A stretch of 64,000 nucleotides of DNA from DATARH01 sp963773625 (GTDB lineage Bacteria > Pseudomonadota > Alphaproteobacteria > ATCC43930 > CGMCC-115725). Under the pieces are notes generated by a model. The model was not told the DNA's origin. It searched no databases and worked only from the letters and a program-made list of their open reading frames with translations. Both the position numbers and the translations under genes were made by a program. Location of the stretch: contig CAVZCJ010000003.1 in the NCBI GenBank assembly GCA_963773625.1, positions 186,001 to 250,000 of the forward strand. Reading direction: 5' to 3'. Positions 53,124 through 62,432 of the stretch are shown in pieces; positions within the stretch are counted from its first letter, which is position 1; the number at the start of each line of letters is the position of its first letter.

Positions 53124-53957
53124 ATGGCCGACACCGACCCGGAGGCCGAGCTCGAAGCGGGCAGAATGCCGCTGCTCGATCACCTTATCGAGCTGCGCAA
53201 CCGGCTGATGTGGTCGGCCGCGGCGATCATCGTCGCGTTCCTCGTTTGCTATCAGTTCAAGGTCCAGATCTACCGTTTCCTCGCCCACCCGCTGGCGCAG
53301 ATCTTCGCTGGCGAGCCCGACCGCAAGATGATTTTCACCGGGTTGACCGAGGCGTTTTTCACCTACATCAAGGTGTCGTTCTGGGCGGCGATCTGCCTGT
53401 CCTTTCCGATCGTCGCGACCCAGCTGTGGAAGTTCATCGCGCCCGGTCTCTACAAGAACGAGAAGCGCGCGTTCCTGCCCTATCTGGCCGCGACGCCGGT
53501 GCTGTTCCTGATGGGCGCGTCGCTCGCCTATTTCGTGGTGATCCCCTACGCGTTCCGCTTCTTTCTGAGCTTCGAGACCCCGGGCGGCAACGGCCAGCTG
53601 CCGATCGTCAGCGAGCCCAAGGTCAACGAATACCTGTCGCTTGTGATGACCCTGCTCCTCGCCTTCGGAGTGGCGTTCCAGCTGCCGGTGCTGCTGACGC
53701 TGATGGCGCGCGCGGGGCTGATCACCTCGAAGGGCCTGGTCAGCAAGTGGCGCTACGCCTTTGTCGGGATGTTCGCGGTCGCTGCCGTGCTGACCCCGCC
53801 CGACATCGTCAGCCAGTGCTCGCTGGCGATCCCCCTGATCCTCCTCTATTTCCTGTCGATCTTCTCGTGCCGCTGGGTCGAGAAGCAGCGCGCCAAACGC
53901 GAGGCGGCGGAAGAAGCCGAGCTCGCGGCCGGAGGTGACCCGCCGGCTGGGGAGTAA
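53124..53957 (+). CDS. tatC: Sec-independent protein translocase TatC
   Basis: Polytopic core of the Tat translocon, 277 residues with six spans. The N-terminal MPLLDHLIELRNRLMWS is the signature that contacts the twin-arginine motif, and FTGLTEAFFTYIKVSFWAAICLSFP is also conserved, as is FALPFE-like sequence around FFLSFE. The C-terminal tail is charged (EKQRAKREAAEEAE). It forms an operon with tatB. Its end is followed by a hairpin repeat and an AT-richer gap before serS. Confidence 0.95.
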   Translation: MADTDPEAELEAGRMPLLDHLIELRNRLMWSAAAIIVAFLVCYQFKVQIYRFLAHPLAQIFAGEPDRKMIFTGLTEAFFTYIKVSFWAAICLSFPIVATQLWKFIAPGLYKNEKRAFLPYLAATPVLFLMGASLAYFVVIPYAFRFFLSFETPGGNGQLPIVSEPKVNEYLSLVMTLLLAFGVAFQLPVLLTLMARAGLITSKGLVSKWRYAFVGMFAVAAVLTPPDIVSQCSLAIPLILLYFLSIFSCRWVEKQRAKREAAEEAELAAGGDPPAGE

Positions 53958-53981
53958 GGCAGCGATTTTGTCGTTTTTGTC

Positions 53982-54001
53982 GTACCGGCCGAAGCCGGTA
54001 C
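53982..54001. repeat. palindromic hairpin repeat
   Basis: Perfect stem GTACCGGC (53982-53989) and GCCGGTAC (53994-54001) around a CGAA loop, between tatC and serS. The form (GC-rich stem, GNRA-like loop, CCCG following) is that of an intergenic palindromic repeat. It lacks a T run after the stem on the plus strand, so it is not a standard intrinsic terminator. Confidence 0.6.
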
Positions 54002-54101
54002 CCGTCTGTGGACCGCAGGAACCGTGGAAAAGTGGGGCTCTGCTTTCGTCGGACCAATACAATTAGCTATAAGTAGTATGTCTTAATCGGTTAGTCCCTA
54101 G

Positions 54102-55388
54102 ATGCACGATCTTCGCGCCATTCGCGACAACCCCGAGGCGTTCGACGCGGGCCTCAAAAAGCGCGGACTGCCGCCGCGCGCCGAGGAAGTGCTGGCGCTC
54201 GACAAGGCGTGGCGCGCCGCCGAAACACAGGCGCAGGAAGCGCAGGCTGCGGCCAACCGCCTGGCGCGCGAAATCGGCATGGCGAAGAAGGCGGGCGACG
54301 ATGCCGCGGATTTGATGCGCCTAAGCGCCGAGAACAAAACCGCCGAGGCTACCTTCACCTACGATGCGGCAAAGTTGCGCAAGCAGATCGACGAATTGCT
54401 TGCCGCCCTGCCTAATCTGCCCGCCGCGGACGTGCCGGAAGGGCCGGACGAAACCGCGAACGTGCTGGTGCGAACGGTCGGTATGCCGCCGCAGTTCAAC
54501 TTCGCGCCGCTGCCGCACGAGGCGATCGGCGAGAAGCTCGGGATGATGGATTTCGCTGCCGCGGCGAAATTGTCCGGGTCACGGTTTGTCGTGCTGAAGG
54601 GCGGGCTGGCGCGGCTGGAGCGCGCGCTCGCCCAGTTCATGCTCGATCTGCACACAAGCGAGTTCGGCTACACCGAGGTGGCGCCGCCCTATCTGGTGCG
54701 CGAGGAAACCGCCTACGGCACCGGCAATCTACCGAAGGCGGCCGAAGACATGTTCCAGACCACGGAGGCATCTGGCGGCATGTGGCTGATCCCGACCGCC
54801 GAGATGCCGCTCACCAACCTCGCCGCCGGCGAGATTCTCGACGAGGCGGCGCTGCCGATCCGGATGACGGCGTGGACGCCATGCTTCCGTTCCGAGGCGG
54901 GAGCGGCGGGCCGCGACACGCGCGGCATGATCCGCGTCCACCAGTTCCACAAGGTCGAGCTGGTGTCGATCGCGAAACCGGAAGAGTCGGCAAGCGAGCA
55001 CGAACGCATGGCCGTTTGCGCCGAGGAGGTGTTGAAGCGGCTCGGCCTCGCTTACCGGGTGATGCTGCTGTCGTCGGGCGATATGGGCTTCGCCGCCGAG
55101 AAGACCTACGACATCGAGGTCTGGCTGCCCGGGCAGAGCGCCTATCGCGAGATTTCGAGCTGCTCGAATTGCGGCGCCTTTCAGGCTCGCCGCATGAACG
55201 CGCGCTATCGCCCGGCCGGCGAAAAAGGCACGCGGCACGTGCATACGCTCAACGGTTCCGGCCTCGCGGTCGGCCGTGCGCTGATCGCGGTGCTGGAAAA
55301 TTATCAACGCCACGACGGCAGCGTCACGGTTCCGCCCGTGTTGCGGCCTTATATGGGCGGGCTGGAAACGATCGAGCCACATGGCTGA
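54102..55388 (+). CDS. serS: seryl-tRNA synthetase
   Basis: Class II synthetase of 428 residues. The N-terminal long coiled-coil arm (about 30-105; RAAETQAQEAQAAANRLARE) binds the long variable arm of tRNA-Ser. The catalytic core has motif 2 (CFRSEAGAAGRDTRGMIRVHQFHKVEL) and motif 3 (GSGLAVGRALIAVLENYQ). AT-rich sequence at 54055-54090 just upstream probably contains its promoter. It overlaps surE by eight bases. Confidence 0.96.
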   Translation: MHDLRAIRDNPEAFDAGLKKRGLPPRAEEVLALDKAWRAAETQAQEAQAAANRLAREIGMAKKAGDDAADLMRLSAENKTAEATFTYDAAKLRKQIDELLAALPNLPAADVPEGPDETANVLVRTVGMPPQFNFAPLPHEAIGEKLGMMDFAAAAKLSGSRFVVLKGGLARLERALAQFMLDLHTSEFGYTEVAPPYLVREETAYGTGNLPKAAEDMFQTTEASGGMWLIPTAEMPLTNLAAGEILDEAALPIRMTAWTPCFRSEAGAAGRDTRGMIRVHQFHKVELVSIAKPEESASEHERMAVCAEEVLKRLGLAYRVMLLSSGDMGFAAEKTYDIEVWLPGQSAYREISSCSNCGAFQARRMNARYRPAGEKGTRHVHTLNGSGLAVGRALIAVLENYQRHDGSVTVPPVLRPYMGGLETIEPHG

Positions 55389-56157
55389 AGCATCTTTCGC
55401 GCGCGTTCTCGTCTCGAATGACGACGGCATCGACGCGCCCGGCATCGAGCTGTTGGAGAAAATCGCCCGCGAGCTGTCGCCCGAAGTCTGGGTCGTCGCC
55501 CCCGAGCAGGAGCAGAGCGGCGCCGGCCATTCGCTGACCACCCGGCGGCCGATCCGCCTGACGGAAATAGGACAACGGCGCTATGTCGTCGACGGGACGC
55601 CAACCGATTGTGTGCTGCTGGCGCTGAAACGGCTGCTGCGCGCCCGGCTGCCGAGCCTCGTCCTGTCGGGGATCAATGCTGGCACCAACATCGCCGAGGA
55701 CATCACCTATTCCGGCACCTGCGCGGCGGCGATGGAAGCGACCCTGTTCGGGGCGCCGGCGATCGCGCTGAGCCAGGAATACAAGGACCGCAACGCGATC
55801 TCGTGGGCTTGTTCGGAGGCCTTCGCCGCGGATGCGATCCGCCGTATCGCCGCTGCGGCCAAGCCCTGGCCGAAGGACACCTTCTTCAATGTCAATTTCC
55901 CGGCCGCGTCGCCCTCGGCGGTGCGCGGCCTCGTCATCACCCACCAGGGGAAGCGTGTGCTCGGCGACAATTTGATGGAAGGAATCGATCCGCGCGGCCG
56001 GCCTTATTACTGGATCGGTCCAGCCAAGCACGAGGGTGGCGCCACCCAGGGCAGCGACCTGCGCGCCCTCGAGGAGAACCTCGTCTCGATCACTCCGGTG
56101 CACCTCGATCTGACCAATGCCGCGGTCGCGGCGCAGCTGCGGCGGGAATTCGAATGA
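55381..56157 (+). CDS. surE: 5'-nucleotidase SurE
   Basis: Metal-dependent nucleoside monophosphatase of 258 residues. The catalytic Asp pair is in VLVSNDDGIDAPGI near the N-terminus. PEQEQSGAGHSLT holds the loop Ser, and LVLSGINAGTNIAEDITYSGTCAAAMEA is the family hallmark with the metal Asn. The gene begins inside serS and overlaps pcm by four bases (ATGA). SurE and Pcm are paired in many bacteria and linked to stationary-phase survival. Confidence 0.96.
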   Translation: MAEASFARVLVSNDDGIDAPGIELLEKIARELSPEVWVVAPEQEQSGAGHSLTTRRPIRLTEIGQRRYVVDGTPTDCVLLALKRLLRARLPSLVLSGINAGTNIAEDITYSGTCAAAMEATLFGAPAIALSQEYKDRNAISWACSEAFAADAIRRIAAAAKPWPKDTFFNVNFPAASPSAVRGLVITHQGKRVLGDNLMEGIDPRGRPYYWIGPAKHEGGATQGSDLRALEENLVSITPVHLDLTNAAVAAQLRREFE

Positions 56158-56852
56158 TCGCCGACACGGCGGAACTTACCCGCAAGGTTCGGCTGATCAT
56201 GGAGTTGCGCCATGCCGGGATCGCCGACGCGCGCGTCCTTGGCGCGCTCGAAAAGACGCCGCGCGAACTTTTCGTGCTCGACGAATTCCAGGACCAGGCC
56301 TACGAAGATGTCGCGCTGCCGATCGCCCATGGGCAGACCATCAGCCAGCCTTATGTTGTTACGTTGATGACCGAGAGGCTCGAGGTGCGCGAGCGCGACA
56401 AGGTGCTCGAGATCGGCACCGGCTCGGGCTACCAGGCTGCGATCCTGGCGCGGCTTTGCCGCCGCGTTTTCACCATCGAGCGGCACCATGGTCTGGTCCG
56501 CGCGGCCGACGCGCGGTTCAAGGCGCTGGGTCTCGGCAATATCGTCAGCCTTTTCGCCGACGGCTCGAAGGGCTGGCCGGAACAGGCCCCATTCGATCGC
56601 ATCATCGTCACCGCCTCATCGACCGAGGTTCCGGCGGCGCTCCTCGATCAGCTCGCGCCGGACGGGATCATGGTGCTGCCGATCGGCCCCGAATTTCACG
56701 ACCAGCGGCTCGTCCGAATTCGCCGCCGCGAATCGGATTACGAAATGGAAGCGCTCGCGTGGGTGCGCTTCGTCCCGATGGTAGCGGGATTGCCGCGTCC
56801 CGGCGGACCCTTGACCGGCACAGTAGAGGGAGGCGATTTGGGGGGCAGGTGA
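56154..56852 (+). CDS. pcm: protein-L-isoaspartate O-methyltransferase
   Basis: Repairs isoaspartyl residues in aged proteins with SAM. The 232-residue protein has the PCMT N-terminus (ARVLGALEKTPRELFVLDEFQDQAYEDVALPI), the substrate loop GQTISQPYVVTLMTE, and SAM motif I VLEIGTGSGYQAAILA. FDRIIVTASSTEVPAALLDQL and DGIMVLPIG follow. Its ATG overlaps the surE stop, so it is translated from the same message. Confidence 0.95.
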   Translation: MIADTAELTRKVRLIMELRHAGIADARVLGALEKTPRELFVLDEFQDQAYEDVALPIAHGQTISQPYVVTLMTERLEVRERDKVLEIGTGSGYQAAILARLCRRVFTIERHHGLVRAADARFKALGLGNIVSLFADGSKGWPEQAPFDRIIVTASSTEVPAALLDQLAPDGIMVLPIGPEFHDQRLVRIRRRESDYEMEALAWVRFVPMVAGLPRPGGPLTGTVEGGDLGGR

Positions 56853-56885
56853 TTGCACGCGTCGGAGGACGCGTAAGGGGGAAGC

Positions 56886-58346
56886 ATGGGGGAAATTATC
56901 GACCTTCGGCGCGGCTTCGCCGCGGCGGCAAGCCTCTCGGTCATCGCGGGATTGTTGGCGGCCTGCTCGCCGGGCCCGAGCGAACCGGCGCCGGTCTACC
57001 TGCGCAACGCCGGGCCCACGGCGGCAAGAAAACCGCCATCGCCGGTGCGCGACAACACCATGTTCACGGTCAGCCACGGCGACACCGTGATCGAGATCGC
57101 CCACGCATACCGCGTGCCTCTGGGTGCCCTCATCGCGGCCAATAGGCTCAGTTCACCCTATCTGATCCATCCGGGGGACCGCCTGTTGATCCCCGACGGC
57201 GGTGTGCCCCCACCGGGCTCTATCCCATCGGTTGAGGTAGCGACGGCATCACCTCCCGCGACTGCGGCGACGCCACCCCAGATGGCAGCGGCGGCGCCGC
57301 TCCCAGCATCCACCCAGATCGCGGCGACGCCGTTGCAGCCTGCGCCGGCCCAGGTGGCGGCCGCGGTGCCACCGAAGGCGCCCGCCGCCGTTGCGCCGAC
57401 CCAATTGGCCTCCACTGCGCCGCTGCCGCCCGCGCCTCCGCAAATAGCGGCAATCGCCTCGCCGCCGGCGGCGCCGACGCAACCCGTCACGGCTCAGCCG
57501 CGGCCCGCGACGCCGCCCGTAACGGTGGCGGCGGCCCCGCTCATACCACCGGTACTGCCGCCGTCCACCGCTGCTGCCCAGCCCCAGCCGCCGTCGCCAG
57601 CGGCCAAGACAACGCCCGCGACAGTGGCAACGACACCGCTCGCGCCACCGGTACTGCCGCCGCCGACCGCCGGTGCCCCGATTCAGCCACCGTCGCCGGC
57701 GCCGATAGCGGCCAAGACGACGCCTACTGTCGTACCGCTTAGCCCGCCACCGAAGCAGGTCGCGGCCGCCGTCCCGGCGCCGCAGCCGGTCGCGGCCGCC
57801 GTTTCTGCCCCGCCGCCCGTCACGCCGGTCACCACCCCTGCTGGGCTGCCCTCGGTGCTGGCGGCACGCAATCCCGCCGCGGCGCTACCGTTACCGGGCG
57901 AGGCGGCGCCGGTCATCCCCTTGCAAGCTTCAAGCGGCCGGTTCTTGTGGCCGGTGCATGGCCGCGTCCTCGCCAGCTACGGTTCGGCCAATGGCGGGCC
58001 CCATAATGAGGGCATCAATATCGCGGCACCGCTCGGCACGCCGGTCCGGACAGTCGACGCCGGTACGGTCGCCTATGTCGGGAATGAGGTGAAGGGCTAC
58101 GGGAATCTGGTGTTGGTCAGACATGCCAATGGCTGGATCTCCGCCTACGCCCATCTTGAGGATGTCACCGTCAAGAAGGGCGATACGGTTGCCGCTGGCG
58201 AGGTCATCGCCAAGGTCGGCGATGCCGGGATTGGCGCGCCGCAGCTGCATTTCGAGCTGCGCCGCGGCAAGAAGCCGGTCGATCCCGAAAATTTCCTCGA
58301 TCCCGCCGGCAGCGCGGCAGCCCGACCGGCGCAGAAAGCGGGTTAA
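56886..58346 (+). CDS. LysM/M23 lipoprotein (NlpD/DipM-like), degenerate LytM domain
   Basis: Envelope lipoprotein of 486 residues. The signal ends in a lipobox (IAGLLAAC). One LysM domain (about 57-105; FTVSHGDTVIEIAHAYRVPLGALIAANRL) binds peptidoglycan. A Pro/Ala/Thr-rich linker of about 235 residues with imperfect repeats follows, then a C-terminal M23 (LytM) domain from about residue 350. Active M23 enzymes have HxxxD and HxH; here the first reads HNEGIN and the last QLH, so the Asp ligand and one His are missing. This points to an amidase activator role, as for NlpD and EnvC. It sits after surE-pcm, as nlpD does in many bacteria. Confidence 0.9.
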   Translation: MGEIIDLRRGFAAAASLSVIAGLLAACSPGPSEPAPVYLRNAGPTAARKPPSPVRDNTMFTVSHGDTVIEIAHAYRVPLGALIAANRLSSPYLIHPGDRLLIPDGGVPPPGSIPSVEVATASPPATAATPPQMAAAAPLPASTQIAATPLQPAPAQVAAAVPPKAPAAVAPTQLASTAPLPPAPPQIAAIASPPAAPTQPVTAQPRPATPPVTVAAAPLIPPVLPPSTAAAQPQPPSPAAKTTPATVATTPLAPPVLPPPTAGAPIQPPSPAPIAAKTTPTVVPLSPPPKQVAAAVPAPQPVAAAVSAPPPVTPVTTPAGLPSVLAARNPAAALPLPGEAAPVIPLQASSGRFLWPVHGRVLASYGSANGGPHNEGINIAAPLGTPVRTVDAGTVAYVGNEVKGYGNLVLVRHANGWISAYAHLEDVTVKKGDTVAAGEVIAKVGDAGIGAPQLHFELRRGKKPVDPENFLDPAGSAAARPAQKAG

Positions 58347-58377
58347 CCGCGATGGACAGCTTATACCCTTGATGGAC

Positions 58378-58432
58378 GGCCTCCCCCGCGTACGGGAGAG
58401 GCCGCCGGAGGGAAGCCCAAAAGTGGGTGAGG
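58378..58432. repeat. intergenic hairpin repeat
   Basis: GGCCTC (58378-58383) pairs with GAGGCC (58398-58403), and inside it CCCG pairs with CGGG around a CGTA loop. The following GGGAAGCCC and GGGTGAGGGT are typical companions of a dispersed intergenic repeat. It lies between two convergent genes and may help to separate their transcripts. Confidence 0.5.
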
Positions 58433-58448
58433 GTTGCCCAGGCTAGGG

Positions 58449-59306
58449 TTAGTTCAGCCTCTTCCCTAGTCTTCCGGCCAAATCCTGAATGAATTGCCAG
58501 GCCACGCGGCCAGAGCGGGAGCCGCGCGTGATCGACCACTCGTTTGCCTCGGCTTTGAGCTGGTCCTCCGCGATCTTCAGCTCGTAATGCGCGGCATAAC
58601 CGCAGACGATGGCGTGATAGGTCTCCTGATCGACATTGTGAAAGCCGAGCCAGAGCCCGAACCGGTCGGAAAGCGAAACGCTTTCCTCCACCGCCTCGGC
58701 CGGGTTGATCGCGGTCGAGCGCTCGTTTTCGATCATGTCGCGCGGCATGAGGTGGCGGCGGTTCGAGGTGGCGTAGAGCACGACATTGGCGGGCCTGCCC
58801 TCGATGCCGCCTTCGAGCACCGCCTTCAGCGATTTGTAGCTGGTGTCCTGCTTCTCGAACGAGAGGTCGTCGCAGAACAGGAGGCACCGCCGCCGGCTGC
58901 CGCGCACCAGCGACAACAGGCGCGGCAGGCTCGGGATGTCCTCGCGGTGGATCTCGATCAGCGCCAGCGCCCTCGGTTTCTCGCTGTTGATCGCCGCGTG
59001 CGCCGCCTTGACCAGCGCACTCTTGCCGGTGCCGCGGGCGCCCCAGAGCAGCACGTTATTGGCGGGCAGCCCGGCGGCGAAGCGCTCGGTATTTTCAACC
59101 AGGATGTCGCGCACCCGGTCGATGCCGCGCAACAGGCCGATCTCGACTCGGTTGACCTCCTTTACAGGTTCGAGCCAGTCGCTCTCTGCGTGCCAGATGA
59201 ACGCATCGGCCGCCTCGAGGTCATTTGTCGGCGGCGCCGAAGGAGCCAGCCGTTCGAGCGAGGCGGCGATGCGGTGAATCAGCGGTTCAAGGTCGGGATC
59301 GGACAT
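58449..59306 (-). CDS. DUF815 family AAA ATPase
   Basis: P-loop ATPase of 285 residues. Walker A is LLWGARGTGKS (about 85-95), Walker B is CLLFCDDLSFE, and sensor-like VVLYATSNRRHLMPRD follows. These are the marks of DUF815 proteins, which resemble DnaA/DnaC-type AAA modules and whose role is unknown. In alphaproteobacteria it is regularly found next to yajC-secDF, as here, but on the opposite strand, with its start 144 bases from that of yajC. Confidence 0.92.
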   Translation of the reverse strand: MSDPDLEPLIHRIAASLERLAPSAPPTNDLEAADAFIWHAESDWLEPVKEVNRVEIGLLRGIDRVRDILVENTERFAAGLPANNVLLWGARGTGKSALVKAAHAAINSEKPRALALIEIHREDIPSLPRLLSLVRGSRRRCLLFCDDLSFEKQDTSYKSLKAVLEGGIEGRPANVVLYATSNRRHLMPRDMIENERSTAINPAEAVEESVSLSDRFGLWLGFHNVDQETYHAIVCGYAAHYELKIAEDQLKAEANEWSITRGSRSGRVAWQFIQDLAGRLGKRLN

Positions 59307-59450
59307 CTTGCGTTCATGGGATATGAAAAGGCCGGCGACGTTAGATCAGATTTCGCGCAGGCGGGAGTGATTCCCGCGGGGCGGCTTTGCATTGCCCTTT
59401 TACCGGGCATCGCGTACCAATTCGCCTCCGTTGTCCGAGGTTAAACGACG

Positions 59451-59879
59451 ATGCTGATTTCCACGGCCTATGCTCAGGGAGTGGGCGGCCTGTTCGACAG
59501 CTCGAGCGCGATGGTGCAGTTCCTGCCGCTGGTGCTGATCTTTGTCGTGTTTTATTTCATGCTGATCCGCCCGCAGCAGAAGAAGCAAAAGGACCACCGC
59601 GCGATGCTCGACACGTTGCGGCGCGGCGACCGGGTGGTGACGGGCGGCGGGATCATCGGCACCGTCAATCGTGTCGCGAGCCCCGAGGAGGTGGAGGTGG
59701 ATATCGCCCAAGGGGTACGCGTCCGGGTGCTGCGCACCACGATCACGACGGTGCTGGCCAAGCCCGACCCGGGCGCGGCGCGCGAGGCCGCGAACGAGCG
59801 CGGTTCGGTTCGGCGCCGCGGCGCCAAGGCGCCGGCCGCCGAAAAGGAGCCCGCGGCGGACGAAGCCGATAAGGCGTAA
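59451..59879 (+). CDS. yajC: preprotein translocase subunit YajC
   Basis: Accessory subunit of the SecDF-YajC complex, 142 residues. It has one N-terminal span (FLPLVLIFVVFYFMLIRPQQKKQKDH), the family signature, then the small folded domain LRRGDRVVTGGGIIGTVNRV. The tail of about 40 residues is Ala/Glu/Lys-rich and longer than in E. coli. It is the first gene of yajC-secD-secF, with 15 bases to secD. Confidence 0.95.
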   Translation: MLISTAYAQGVGGLFDSSSAMVQFLPLVLIFVVFYFMLIRPQQKKQKDHRAMLDTLRRGDRVVTGGGIIGTVNRVASPEEVEVDIAQGVRVRVLRTTITTVLAKPDPGAAREAANERGSVRRRGAKAPAAEKEPAADEADKA

Positions 59880-59894
59880 CCGCCGGCGGTCCTG

Positions 59895-61463
59895 ATGCTC
59901 TATTTCGCCAATTGGAAGGTTCTGCTGATCTGCGGGATCTGCGCGCTCGGCGTGCTGTTCAGCCTGCCGAATCTGTTCCGCCCGGCGCAGCTCTCCTGGT
60001 TGCCGGCTTCGATCCCGCACCGCCAGGTCGCCCTCGGTCTCGACTTGCGCGGCGGCTCGTACTTGCTGCTGCAGGTCGATGTCGCGGGGGCGCAGCGCGA
60101 GCAGCTGAATTCGATCGTCGACAATGTGCGCGACACGCTGCTCACGGCGAAGGTCCACTACAGCGGGCTCAAGGTCGAGGGCGACGCGATCGTCTTCACC
60201 ATCGGCGACAACGATCAGATCGAGCCCGCCAAGGCGGCGCTCGCCAAGATCGATCAAACGCTGATCGTCGATATCGGCCCCGATGGCGCCGGCAAGATGC
60301 AGTTCAGCGCGCAGGCGACCGAGGCGCGGCGTAGCCAGGCGGTCGATCAATCGATCGAGATCATCCGCCGCCGTATCGACGAGACCGGCACCAAGGAGCC
60401 GACGATCCAGCGCCAGGGCCAGGACCGCATCCTCGTCGAGCTTCCCGGAATCGACAATCCCGAGCACGTCAAGGCGCTGCTCGGCAAGACCGCGAAGCTG
60501 ACTTTCCAGCTCATCGACGAGGCGGTGACTTTGGATCAGGCGCGCAAGGCATTGCCTCCCGGGGATGAGATACTGCAATCGGCGGAGGGGGCTCGCGGCG
60601 GGCCCACCGCCTATGTCGTGAAGAAAAAAATCATGGTCGGCGGCGACACGTTGGTCGACGCGCAAGTGAGCTTCCAAGACAATAATCCGGTGATCAGCTT
60701 CCGCTTCGATTCGGCGGGCGCGAGACGATTCGGAGACGCGACGCGCGACAATGTGGGGAAACGTTTTGCGATCGTGCTCGACAACAAGGTGATTACCGCG
60801 CCGGTGATCAAGGAGGCGATCCTTGGTGGCAGCGGCGTCATCTCGGGGAGTTTCACCGTCCAATCGGCGGGCGATCTGGCCCTATTGCTGCGCGCGGGCG
60901 CGCTGCCGGCCCCGATCACCATCCTCGAGGAACGTACGGTCGGCCCTGATCTTGGGGCCAATTCGATCCACGCCGGCGCGGTCGCCAGCGTCGTCGGGGT
61001 GGTCCTCGTCATCATCTTTATGTTTCTGTTCTACGGGCTCTTCGGGCTGTTCGCCGATATCGCGCTGTTCTTCAATTTGTGCCTGATGCTCGGCGCGCTG
61101 TCGCTTTTGGGAGCAACGTTGACCCTCCCCGGTATTGCCGGGATCGCTCTGACTATGGGTATGGCGGTCGATGCCAATGTGCTGATCTATGAGCGCATTC
61201 GCGAGGAGATGCGCAGCGGTCGCACCATGCTGTCGTCACTGGAGGCCGGGTTTACCCGCGCCTTCGGCACCATCCTCGACAGCCACGTGACGACCCTGGT
61301 CGCCGGCATCCTCCTCTATTGGCTCGGCTCGGGGCCGGTAAAGGGGTTCGCCGTGACGTTGAGCATCGGCGTCTTGACCTCGCTATTCTCGGCGATCCTC
61401 GTGACCCGGCTGCAGATCGTCACCTGGGTCCGGCGATTGAAGCCCAAGGCCATCCCGCTATGA
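59895..61463 (+). CDS. secD: protein translocase subunit SecD
   Basis: Uses the proton gradient to help secreted proteins clear the Sec channel. The 522-residue protein has an N-terminal span, the conserved VALGLDLRGGSYLLLQVD, a large periplasmic P1 domain (with ILVELPGIDNPEHVKALLGKTAKLTFQ), and a C-terminal bundle of five spans with GIALTMGMAVDANVLIYERIREEM, which carries the functional Asp. Its end is ten bases before secF. Confidence 0.97.
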   Translation: MLYFANWKVLLICGICALGVLFSLPNLFRPAQLSWLPASIPHRQVALGLDLRGGSYLLLQVDVAGAQREQLNSIVDNVRDTLLTAKVHYSGLKVEGDAIVFTIGDNDQIEPAKAALAKIDQTLIVDIGPDGAGKMQFSAQATEARRSQAVDQSIEIIRRRIDETGTKEPTIQRQGQDRILVELPGIDNPEHVKALLGKTAKLTFQLIDEAVTLDQARKALPPGDEILQSAEGARGGPTAYVVKKKIMVGGDTLVDAQVSFQDNNPVISFRFDSAGARRFGDATRDNVGKRFAIVLDNKVITAPVIKEAILGGSGVISGSFTVQSAGDLALLLRAGALPAPITILEERTVGPDLGANSIHAGAVASVVGVVLVIIFMFLFYGLFGLFADIALFFNLCLMLGALSLLGATLTLPGIAGIALTMGMAVDANVLIYERIREEMRSGRTMLSSLEAGFTRAFGTILDSHVTTLVAGILLYWLGSGPVKGFAVTLSIGVLTSLFSAILVTRLQIVTWVRRLKPKAIPL

Positions 61464-61473
61464 GTGTCTTCCC

Positions 61474-62418
61474 GTGATCAGGCCGCTAATCGTCATCCGC
61501 CGGGTGCCGCAGATCGATTTCATGCGCTGGCATATTTTCGGTTTCGCGTTCTCGATCCTGCTCGGCCTGGTGTCGGTCGGGCTGTTCGTCTCGGTCGGCC
61601 TCAACCTCGGCATCGACTTCAAGGGCGGCCTCCTCATCGAGGCCAAAACCCAGGGCCCGGCCGATCTGGCGACGATGCGGTCGAAGATCGACGATCTCCA
61701 TATCGGCGAGGCCTCGCTGCAAAATTTCGGTGCGCCCGACGAGGTGCTGATCCGCCTGCCGCAGCAAGCCGGCGGCGACAAGGCGCAAGAGGCCGCGATT
61801 ATCGCGGTCAAGAAGGCTCTGGGCGAGGGGATCGAGTACCGCCGCCAGGAAGTGGTCGGGCCCAGCGTCGGGTCCGAGTTGATCCGCGCCGGCGCCCTGG
61901 CGACCGGGCTCGCGCTGGCCGCGATCCTCGTCTACATCTGGTTCCGCTTCGAGTGGCAGTTCGGCGTCGGGGCGACGATCTCGACGATCCACGACGTCGT
62001 CACCACGGTCGGCCTGTTCGCGATCTTCCAGCTCGAGTTCAACCTGACCACCCTGGCCGCGATTCTCACCATCGCCGGTTATTCGATCAACGATACCGTG
62101 GTGATCTACGACCGGGTGCGAGAGGCAATGCGCAAGCACCGCACCATGGATTTCCGTGATCTCATCAACCTGGCGCTGAATGAGACCCTGTCGCGCACGA
62201 TCCTCACCGTCAGCACGGTCGCGCTGGCGGTGCTGTCGCTGCTGATCTTCGGTGGCGAGGTGCTGAAGGGGTTCAGCATCGCGATGCTGTGGGGCATCGT
62301 GATTGGCACGTATTCCTCGCTCTTCATCGCCGCGCCGATCATCTACTACATCCAGCCCAGCCGGCGGGCGATCGCGCGCGAGCCTGCGGACGCCAAAGCC
62401 GAGCGCCCGGCGGGCTAG
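61474..62418 (+). CDS. secF: protein translocase subunit SecF
   Basis: Partner of SecD, 314 residues with six spans. Conserved parts are VGLNLGIDFKGGLLIEAKT after the first span, the short periplasmic domain, and AAILTIAGYSINDTVVIYDRVREAM with the Asp/Arg pair in the membrane bundle. NLALNETLSRTILTVSTV follows. The start is a GTG ten bases after secD. The basic tail (SRRAIAREPADAKAERPAG) is cytosolic. Confidence 0.96.
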   Translation: MIRPLIVIRRVPQIDFMRWHIFGFAFSILLGLVSVGLFVSVGLNLGIDFKGGLLIEAKTQGPADLATMRSKIDDLHIGEASLQNFGAPDEVLIRLPQQAGGDKAQEAAIIAVKKALGEGIEYRRQEVVGPSVGSELIRAGALATGLALAAILVYIWFRFEWQFGVGATISTIHDVVTTVGLFAIFQLEFNLTTLAAILTIAGYSINDTVVIYDRVREAMRKHRTMDFRDLINLALNETLSRTILTVSTVALAVLSLLIFGGEVLKGFSIAMLWGIVIGTYSSLFIAAPIIYYIQPSRRAIAREPADAKAERPAG

Positions 62419-62432
62419 CGCCGGAGCGGCCG

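Noticed and set aside
53982..54001. tatC hairpin as an intrinsic terminator
   Set aside because: The T-rich stretch lies before the stem, not after it, so it fits a palindromic repeat better.
52344..54062. A 572-residue minus-strand frame across tatB and tatC
   Set aside because: It is antisense to two well-supported Tat genes and is dominated by Arg, Asp and His, typical of a shadow frame.
57230..57830. Pro/Ala/Thr repeats in the LysM/M23 gene as a tandem DNA repeat or CRISPR-like array
   Set aside because: The repeats are imperfect and stay in frame as a protein linker; there are no constant repeat units or spacers.
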